A DNA stretch of 13,797 bases, taken from Phoronis ovalis (taxonomy: Eukaryota > Phoronida > Phoronidae). Of this stretch, positions 1 to 9,600 are shown in pieces; the stretch's first letter is position 1, and every line of letters starts with the position of its first letter. Location of the stretch: NCBI GenBank assembly GCA_028565635.1, contig JAOXYB010036040.1, positions 1 to 13,797 of the forward strand. The letters are read 5' to 3'. The notes under the pieces are model-generated. The model searched no databases and was not told the DNA's origin. It saw nothing but the letters and a program-made list of their open reading frames with translations. Made by a program: the position numbers and the translations under genes.

Positions 1-57
1 ATATATGTTTCGTATTTCTTCTGTTTTTAAATAACAAATAGTTAACTTTTGTTTTAG
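1..57 (+). other. 3' end of an upstream intron with splice acceptor
   Basis: A T-rich tract ends in TTTTGTTTTAG at 47-57, a good acceptor, directly before the giant exon. The frame of the exon is open back to 58, where two bases (AT) would complete a codon begun upstream. The upstream intron would therefore be phase 1, like the other four introns. It may separate a 5' UTR exon or further coding exons. Confidence 0.6.
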
Positions 58-3000
58 ATATATTGCCAAATTGCAGCATGGCAGAGAACGCTCCTGTGGA
101 TACTTCAATCACCTGTTATGACCATCACGTGAGGCAGACGAAAACTGTAGATGAAAATGCTGTAGAAACAGCTGTGGATTCTATGTTGGATTCAGTTATA
201 TTGAATGGAGCACAACCTGACATTAATGTAAACAACGTAAGCAAGAACGATAAAATTGTAAGTGTACTGGCTACACATAATGACCACAGTGAAATTGTTA
301 AACATCAAATAACTGTTCCTGGCCATGATCTAAACAAAGGAGATAGCAATAGGGATACTACTCTCATCTGGGCTTCTAGAAATGGCCACAGTGAATTTGT
401 TAAATATCTAATAACTCTTTCTGAATGTGATGTAAACAAAGGAGATGATTATGGAGCTACTGCACTCATTTGGGCTGCTAGAAATGGCCACAGTGAATCT
501 GCAAAACATCTAATCACTCTTTCTGGTTGTGATGTAAACAAAGAAGATAAAAATGGTAATACTGCTCTCATTTTCGCTGCATATAACGGCAATTGTGAAA
601 TTGTTAAACATCTAACAACTCTTCCTTACTGTGATATAAACAAAGGAAGTAGTTACCATAATACTGCTCTCATTTGGGCTGCTGGAAATGGCCACAGTGA
701 AGTTGTTAAACATCTAACAACTCTTCCTGACTGTGATATAAGCAAAGGAGATAATAATGTTCATACTGCTCTCATTTCGGCTGCAAGAAATGGCCACAGT
801 GAAATTGTTGAATATCTAACAACTCTTCCTGCCTGTGATGTAAACAACGGAGATAACAATGGTAATACAGCTCTCATTTGGGCTTCTGGAAATGGCCAAC
901 TTGAAGTAGTTAAACATTTAACTACTCTTCCTGCCTGTGATGTAAACAAAGGAAATAATAATGGTGAAACTGCTCTCATTTGGGTTGCTAGAAATGGACG
1001 CAGTGAAGTTGTTAAACATATAACAACTATTCCTAACTGTGATATAAACAAAGAAGATACTGATGGTAATACTGCTCTCATTTTAGCTGCATATAATGGC
1101 CACAGTGAAGTTGTTAAACTTCTAACAACTCTTCCTGCATGTGATGTAAACAAAGGAGATCATAATGGTAATACTGCTCTCATTTGGGCTTCTGGAAATG
1201 GCCAAAATGAAGTTGTTAAACATTTAACTACTCTTCCTGCCTGTGATGTAAACCAAGGAAATAATAATGGTGATACTGCTCTCATTTGCGCTGCATATAA
1301 TGGCAACAGTGAAGCTATTAAACATCTAATAACTATTCCTTCATGTGATGTAAACAATGGAAATAATAATGGCGATACCGCTCTCATTTGGGCTGCGTAT
1401 AATGTCTACAGCAAATGTGTTAAACATCTAATAACTCTTTCTGACTGTGATACAAACAAAGTAGATAATAATGGGCATACCGCTCTCATTTCGTCTGCAT
1501 ATAATAGCAATAGCCGAGTTTTTAAACATGTAATAACTCTTCCTGCATGTGATGTAAACGGAAAAAATAATAAAGGTGATACTGTACTCATTTGGGCGGC
1601 AAGATATGGCCACAGTGAAGTTGTTAAACATCTAATAACTCTTCCCGCCTGTGATGTAAATAAAGAAAATTCCGATGGTGATACTGCTCTCATTTGGGCT
1701 GCTAGAAATGGCCACAGTGAAGTTGTTAAACATCTAATAACTATTCCTGCATGTGATGTAAACAAAGGAGATAACAATGGTGATACTGCTCTCATTTGGG
1801 CTGCAAATAATGGCCGCAGTAAAGTTGTTAAACATCTAACAACTATTCCTGCCTGCGATGTAAACAAAGAAGATAACAATGGTGATACCGCTCTCATTTT
1901 GGCTGCACATAGCGGCCACAGAGAAGTTGTTAAACATTTAATAACTCGTCCCGCCTTTGATGTAAATAAAGAAGATTCTGATGGTGATACTGCTCTCATT
2001 TGGGCTGCTAGAAATGGCCACAGTGAAGTTGTTAAACATCTAATAACTATTCCTGCCTGTGATGTAAACATAGGAGATAACAATGCTGATACTGCTCTCA
2101 TTTGGGCTGCTAGAAATAGCCACAGTGAAGTTGTTAAACATCTAACAACACTTCCTGCCTGTGATGTAAACAAAGGAGATAACAATAGTGATACTGCTCT
2201 TATTTGGGCTGCAAATAATGGCCGTAGTGAAGTTGTCAAACATCTAACAACTATTCCTAACTGTGATATAAATAAAGTAAATACTGATGGTTATACTGCT
2301 CTCATTTTGGCTGCTAGAAATGGCCACAGTGAAGTTGTTAACCATCTAATAACTCTTCCTAACTGTGATGTAAAAAAATCAGATAATGTAGGTGATACTG
2401 CTCTCATCTGTGCTGCGTATAACGGCCACAGTGAAGTTATTAAACATCTAACTACTAGTCCTGCCTGTGATGTAAACAAAGGAAATAACAATAATGATAA
2501 TGCTCTAATTTGGGCAGCTAGAAATGGCCACAGTGAAATTGTTAAACATCTAATATCTCTGCCTGCCTGTGATGTAAACAAAGGTAATAATAATGGTGAT
2601 ACTGCTCTCATTTGCGCTGCATATAATGGCAACAGTGAAGCTATTAAACATCTAGTAACTCTGTCTGCCTGTAATGTAAACAGAGGAAATAATAATGGCG
2701 ATACTGCTCTCATTTGGGCTGCGTATAATGGCTACAGCAAAGTTGTTAAACATCTAATGACTCTTTTTGACTGTGATATAAACAAAGCTGATAATAATGA
2801 GCATACTGCTCTCATTTCTTCTACATATAATAGCTCCAGCCGAGTTCTTAAAGGTGTAATAACTCTTCCTGCATGTGATGTAAACGAAAACAATAATGAA
2901 GGTGATACTGTACTCATTTGGGCTGCAAGATATTGCCACAGTGAAGTTGTTAAACATCTAATAACTCTTCCTGCCTGTGATGTGAACAAAGAATGTAATA

Positions 3001-6000
3001 ATGGTGATACTGCTCTCATTTGCGCTGCTAGAAATGACCACAGTGAAGTTGTTAAACTTCTAACATCACATACTGACTGTGATGTAAACAAAGGCGATAA
3101 CAATGGTCAAACTGCTCTCATTTGGGCTGCTAGAAATGGCCACAGTGATGTTGTTAAACATCTAATAACTATTCCTGCCGGTGATGTAAACAAACGAGAT
3201 AATAATGGTGAAACTGCTCTCATTTGGGCTACTAGAAATAGCCACAGTGAAGTTGTTATACTTCTAACAACTATTCCTAACTGTGATATAAAAGAAGATA
3301 CTAATGGTTATACTGCTCTCATTTTAGCTGCATATAAAGGCCACAGTGAAGTTGTTAAAATTCTAACAACTCCTCCTGCATGTGATGTAAACAAAGGAGA
3401 TCATAATGGAAATACAGCTCTCATTTTGGCTATTAGAAATGGCCACAATGAAGTTGTTAAACATCTAACATCCCTTCCTGACTGTGATGTAAACAAAGGA
3501 GATAACAATAGTGATACTGCTCTCATTTGGGCTGCTAGAATTGGCCACAGTGAAGTTGTTAAACATCTAATAACTATTACTGCCTGTGATGTAAACAAAG
3601 GAGATAACAATAATGAAACTGCTCTTATTTGGGCTGCTAGAAATGGCAACAGTGAAGTTGTTAAACATCTAATAACTCTTCCTGCCTGTGATGTAAACAA
3701 AGGAGATAACAATAGTGATACTGCTCTCATTTGGTCTGTTAGAAATGGCCACAGTGAAGTTGTTAAACATCTAATAACTATTCCTGCCTGTGATGTAAAC
3801 AAAGGAGATAACTATAATGAAACTGCTCTCATTTGGGCTGCTAGAAATGGTCAAAGTGAAGTTGTTAAACATCTAACATCACATCCTGACTGTAATGTAA
3901 ACAAAGGAGATAACAATGGTAATACTGCTCTCATTTGGGCTACTCGAAATGGCCAAAATGAAGTTGTTAAACATTTAACTACTCTTCCTGCCTGTGATGT
4001 AAACAAAGGAAATATTAATGGTGAAACTGCTCTCATTTGGGTCGCTAGAAATGGACGCAGTGAAGTTGTTAAGCATCTAATAACTATTCCTAACTGTGAT
4101 ATAAACAAAGCAGATACTGATGGTCATACTGCTCTCATTTTGGCTTCATATAATGGCCACAGTGAAATTGTTAAACTTCTAACAACTCTTCCTGCATGTG
4201 ATGTAAACAAAGGAGACCATAATGGTAATACTGCTCTCATTTGGGCTTCTGGAAATGGCCAAAATGAAGTTGTTAAACATTTAACTACTCTTCCTGCCTG
4301 TGATGTAAACCAAGGAAATAATAATGGTGATACTGCTCTCATTTGCGCTGCATATAATGGCAACAGGGAAGCTATTAAACATCTAATAACTGTTCCTTCA
4401 TGTGATGTAAACAAAGGAAATAATAATGGCGATACTGCTCTCATTTGGGCTGCGTATAATTTCTACAGCAAAGTTGTTAAACATCTAATAACTCTTTCTG
4501 ACTGTGATACAAACAAAGGAGATAATAATGGGCATGCTGCTCTCATTTCGTCTGCATATAATAGCAATAGCCGAGTTTTTAAACATGTAATAACTCTTCC
4601 TGTATGTGATGTAAACAGAAAAAATTATAAAGGTGATACTGTACTCATTTGGGCGGCAAGATATGGCCACAGTGAAGTTGTTAAACATCTAATAACTCTT
4701 CCCGCCTGTGATGTAAATAAAGAAGATTCTCATGGTGAAACTGCTCTCATTTGTGCTGCTAGAAATGGCCACAGTGAAGTTGTTAAATATCTAATAACTC
4801 TTCCTGCCTGTGATGTAAACAAAGGAGATAACAATAGTGATACTGCTCTCATTTGGGCTGCAACTAATGGCCACAGTGAAGTTGTTAAACATCTAACAAC
4901 TATTCCTAACTGTGATATAAACAAAGAAGATACTGATGGTTATACTGCTATCATTTTGGCTGCATATAATGGCCACAGTGTAGTTGTTAAACATCTAATA
5001 ACTCGTCCTGCCTGTGAAGTAAACAAAGGAGATATCAATTGTTATACCGCTCTCATTTTGGCTGCATATAGCGGCCACAGTGAAGTTGTTAAACGTCTAA
5101 TAACTCTTCCCGACTGTGATGTAAATAAAGAAGATTCTGATGGTGAAACTGCTCTCATTTGTGCTGCTAGAAATGGTCACAGTGAAGTTGTTAAACTTCT
5201 AATAACTCTTCCTGCCTGTGATGTAAACAAAGGAGATAACAATGGTGATACAGCTCTCATTTGGGCTGCAAATAATGGCCGCAGTGAAGTTGTTAAACAT
5301 CTAACAACTATTCCTGCCTGTGATGTAAACAAAGGAGATAACAATAGTGATACTGCTCTCATTTGGGCTGCAAATAATGGCCACAGTAAAGTTGTTAAAC
5401 ATCTAACAAGTATTCCTAACTGTGATATAAACAAAGAAGATACTGATGGTAAGACTGCTATCATTTTGGCTGCATATAATGGCCACAGTGAAGTTGTTAA
5501 ACTTCTAACAACTCTTCCTGCATGTGATGTAAACAAAGGAGATCATAATGGTAATACTGCTCTCATTTGGGCTTCTGGAAATGGCCAAAATGAAGTTGTT
5601 AAACATTTAACTACTCTTCCTGCCTGTGATGTAAACAAAGGAAATAATAATGGTGAAACTGCTCTCATTTGGGTTTCTAGAAATGGACGCCGTGAAGTTG
5701 TTAAACATCTAACAACTATTCCTAACTGTGATATAAACAAAGCAGATACTGATGGTCATACTGCTCTCATTTTGGCTGCATGTAATGGCCACAGTGAAGT
5801 TGTTAAGCTTCTAACAACTCTTCCTGCCTGTGATGTATTCAAAGGAGATCATAATGGTAATACTGCTCTCATGTGGGCTTGTGGAAATGGCCAAAATGTA
5901 GTTGTTAAACATTTAACTTCTCGTCCTGCTTGTGATGTAAACCAAGGAAATAATAATGGTGATACTGCTCTCATTTGCGCTGCATATAATGGCAACAGTG

Positions 6001-6660
6001 AAGCTATTAAACATCTAATAACTCTTCCTTCATGTGATTTAAACAAAGGAAATAATAATGGCGATACTGCTCTCATTTGGGCTGCGTATAATGGCCACTG
6101 TGAAATTGTTAAACATCTAATTACTCTTTCTGACTGCGATACAAACAAAGGAGATAATAATGGGCATACTGCTCTCATTTTGTCTGCATATTATAGCAAT
6201 AGCCGAGATTTTAAACATGCAATAACTCTTCCTGTATGGGATGTAAACGAAACAAATCGTCTTGGTGATACTGTACTCATTTGGGCTGCTAGAAATGGCC
6301 ATAGTGAAGTTGTTAAACATTTAATAACTCTTCCTGCCTGTGATGTAAACAAAGGAAATAATAATGGCGAAACTGCTCTCATGTGGGCTGCTAGAAATGG
6401 CCACAGTGAAGTTGTTAAACATCTAATAACTCTTCCTAACTGTGATATAAACAAAGGTGATAATTATGGTGACACTGCTCTTATACATGCTGCAAATAAT
6501 AGTCAGATAGAAATAATTAGTGTATTAATATTTGAGAGTAATAACTGCGAGATTAATAAGCGCAATGCAACAGGACAATCAGCTTTAGATATTGCTATGG
6601 ATAATGATGATCCTGATGTTGTAAATTTGCTACTGGGACTTCAAGATACTAAACTGCCAG
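58..6660 (+). CDS. Exon 1 of the model: unique N-terminus plus giant ankyrin array
   Basis: A 6,603-bp exon, open throughout. The first ATG in frame is at 78-80, with A at -3 and G at +4, a favourable initiation context, so I take it as the start; the frame is also open upstream to the acceptor at 57. Residues 1 to about 60 are non-repetitive and match nothing I recognise. From there to about 2195 the protein is ankyrin repeats, typically TALIWAARNGHSEVVKHL followed by a loop ending in CDVNKGD. Ankyrin repeats stack into a solenoid that binds protein partners; the partner is unknown. The donor at 6661 (CCAG|gtaact) leaves one base, matching the phase of the next exon. The open frame through 62 similar units with only one 3-bp length change argues for selection on the protein. 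Confidence 0.9.
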
Positions 6661-9600
6661 GTAACTTACTTTTTGACTTCTCAGTAATGTATGAATTTTT
6701 TTTTAGTTTGCTAATAATCCAAATTTTTAATGAAAAATGACATTTTTAAGTTGTAAATTCATTCAGTTTGCTAAAATAGATAAAAAAATTGAACGTTTTA
6801 CGCATTTTTGAATTTCGACCTAAAACTGACTTGAAATTGACCACTGGCCTTTTCGTTCCCCCCCGCACTAGTCATACCTGAAGTTTAGTACCTGTAGCTT
6901 AATGAGTTTCCGATATATTTGGAAAAAATAAAACAAATACAATCCCAATATGTTGCACCTGCTGTACAAACAGACTAAACTGCGTCATTGGTCAAATAGC
7001 TATCTTCAAAAGCAGAAGTAATAGACCCTTTATACCTGATTAAGGGGTCAGCAAATTTTATTGCCGTAAGGTATCGAAAATGTTGGCATTAAATGGTTTG
7101 ACAACTGAAATTTAAGTCAATATTTAATGTTAATGTTATAACAGATAAAACAGATAGATAATATAAAATGATTAACGGGCGATATTTTGTTAAGCGCGCT
7201 AGTGACACTAACTCTGTACAACGCAAAGAAACAAAACGCAGAAAGTACACACTTTTTTGATACCTTGATAATGGCTTCAAAGGCTTGTACTAAGATTCAA
7301 ACTTTCTGCAGTTACATAATTTAAAGCTATTTGAATTATTTCAAAATGTCGGATCATGGAACAATAACTTACAAGCGCATAAATTCATAATTACTCCTAA
7401 AGACATTTTGTTTCTTTTTTAATTTAAAGTTAAACTCGAAAAATCACAAAACGTGCCAGCGTATTTCTGTTGCAGGGTCGTCAGACACTTTTTCAAAAGG
7501 GGATGCGTTTCTAGTAAATTATGTGTCTCCGACCACTGGTGGCAGCTCGCAACCCTGGGTGTCACCTGTGCTTGATTCATGCGTGTCATCTATTTATTTT
7601 ACGGTGCTATTCTAATACCCCTCCTGATATCAAATGTTAATGAGATTTCAATTTTCGGAATAGTAAACGCAGCTTCACTTCCCATTTAACGTTATAGTTT
7701 TAAGTTGAGTCTAATATTTTACAACTTTAGTTTTTGAATCATTTTTGGTGAAACAAATATTTGTCTGTTTAGTGTTCAATTACATTTGTGTAAACACTAC
7801 ATAAAGTAAGTGTTAAACAACACATAAATGTTGTCAATATCCAAAGGAGTGTACGGTCAGTAGCTGCTTTCTTCGCAATTTACGAAACAGTTTTAATTTC
7901 TTCTTCTGTTTTCTTAGTTTCTGCTTTTCGCCTTTTGAATTAAAACCTCTATGAAAAATAAAAACTGTACTGTGTCCATGGTAAGTGTGACGTACGTGAT
8001 ATATGACGTTTTGGCGGTGTATTATTACAGAAGGCTATATGTACCTGAATAATTCACATATTAAATAGTTATAATGTTGAAATAGAAATTCTATAATATA
8101 ATAATTTGTTGTATTTTAAACAGCGAAATATAAAAGTAGGAAGTTCGACTTTAAATAATATAAGTACAATATGTGACACTAAGAAGACAGAACAAAGAAA
8201 TCAAAACTATTTCATAAATTAAGGTATAGAATATTGGTAAATATTATGTTTTAAATTGTATCGTATTTGTGTAAACACTATAAAGTGAGTGTTAAACAAC
8301 ATATACATGTTGTCAATATCCAAAGGAGTGTACGGTCTGTAGGTACTTTCTTCACGATTACGAACAAAGGGTTTTAAGATGTATCCCTGGGTCGTGAGGA
8401 AGTTAATGATAATAATGAAGTCTGTTGTGATATAATTAAATTTAAGATTTAAGTAATAATAAAAAAAATAATAAAATATATAAAATGTACTTTTATATAC
8501 GATTTAGAGTAACTACGATACTAGGGTCTAGGCTAAGATAACACCTTGGAACAGCTATCCATAACATGCATAAACACATAAATTCGAAAGAAAACAACAC
8601 TGTGTTACATGCAAAGCCAAATTATGTATGGAAGAGAGCCACAGACATATCAATATAACAAAAACAATAAAGTTATGAAATTCAAAATAATATAGAATCG
8701 GAAAAGCCGCCCATCAGTATCAAAAGGCACACTCGGACTTACGACCGGGCAAGGGGTCTTAAAGTAACTTTTATCGGCGCCGAACGTTTATACTAGTTTA
8801 AGCCGCTTTATATATAAAGATTTAAAATGTATAGATGTTGGAAGATGCGTAATGTAATTTGGCATTATATATATATATTTGGTTCAGGTTCGAGCATTCG
8901 TCCGATAAAAGCTTCTTTAAGACCCCTCACCCACTCACAAGTCCTGGTATACCTTATGATACTGATGGACGGCTTTTCCGATTCTGTATTATTTTGAATT
9001 TCATAACTTTGTTGCTTTGTTATAATGATATGCCCGTAACTCTCCTCCATATATAATTTAGCTTTTTATGTAACGCATTGTAGTTTTCTTTCGGATTTAT
9101 CTATTTATACATATTATGGATATCTATTCCAAAATATTATCTTAGTCTGTATCCAAGAATCGTGGCTACTCTTAAACATATATAAAAGTACATTTTATTT
9201 ATTTTATTAATTAAATCTTATAAATTCTTTACGGCACAGTAGACTTCATTATTATCATCAACTTCCTCACGACCCAGGGATACACCTTTGAATCCTTGTG
9301 GCGTAAAGGCTGAACTGGTGCTAGTAATCGGGAAGAAAATACCTACTGACCGTACAATCCTGATATATTGATATATTGTTATAATTAAAAAAAAAACAAG
9401 CAACATTAAAAGGTTTCCTAGTTCTAATTCACTTTTCTGAAAGAAATTTTCATCAAAAATACAAAATATCAGAATATAACCATTATCAGTGAATATAGCC
9501 GTTATTAAATTTGTTCATGATTAAAATCTCAAAAATGGTATAATTCACAATAAATGCAAAAACAACACAAGTGCTCTTTAGAAATTTTAGTTATGCCATA

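Larger units (their letters stand above)
252..6660 (+). repeat. Tandem array of about 62 ankyrin-coding units, 102 bp each
   Basis: Taking the T of TALI as position 1, repeat 1 starts at 357 and repeats 1-60 are 34 residues each. The exception is repeat 29 (3213-3311), which has 33 because one Asn codon near 3290 is missing. Repeat 61 has 35 residues and repeat 62 (from 6579) is divergent and capping. A degenerate repeat precedes the array from about 252. Ankyrin repeats are usually 33 residues; the extra residue lies in the loop before CDV. By my hand count Trp occupies position 5 in 36 of 62 repeats, otherwise mostly Leu, Cys or Ser. Terminal units (61, 62) are more divergent than internal ones, typical of arrays that expand from the middle. 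Confidence 0.93.

Noticed and set aside
761-6454. Many minus-strand open frames of 60-277 codons across the ankyrin exon (longest 1406-2239).
   Set aside because: They repeat with the 102-bp period and translate the antisense of TALIWAA and CDVNKGD codons. They are shadows of the plus-strand array kept open by its repetition.
7476-7613. Open stretch after a possible acceptor (tttctgttgcag) reading GDAFLVNYVSP and ending at a stop, faintly like the caspase small-subunit FLxxY strand.
   Set aside because: The order would be wrong (p10 before p20), the key Arg and GSWF pattern are not convincing, and strong in-phase donors are lacking. Probably chance.
8859-9056. Overlapping open frames on both strands near the hairpin spacer.
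   Set aside because: They lie within the inverted repeat; the sister arm at 8640-8700 has stops in the corresponding frame, so no conserved coding.
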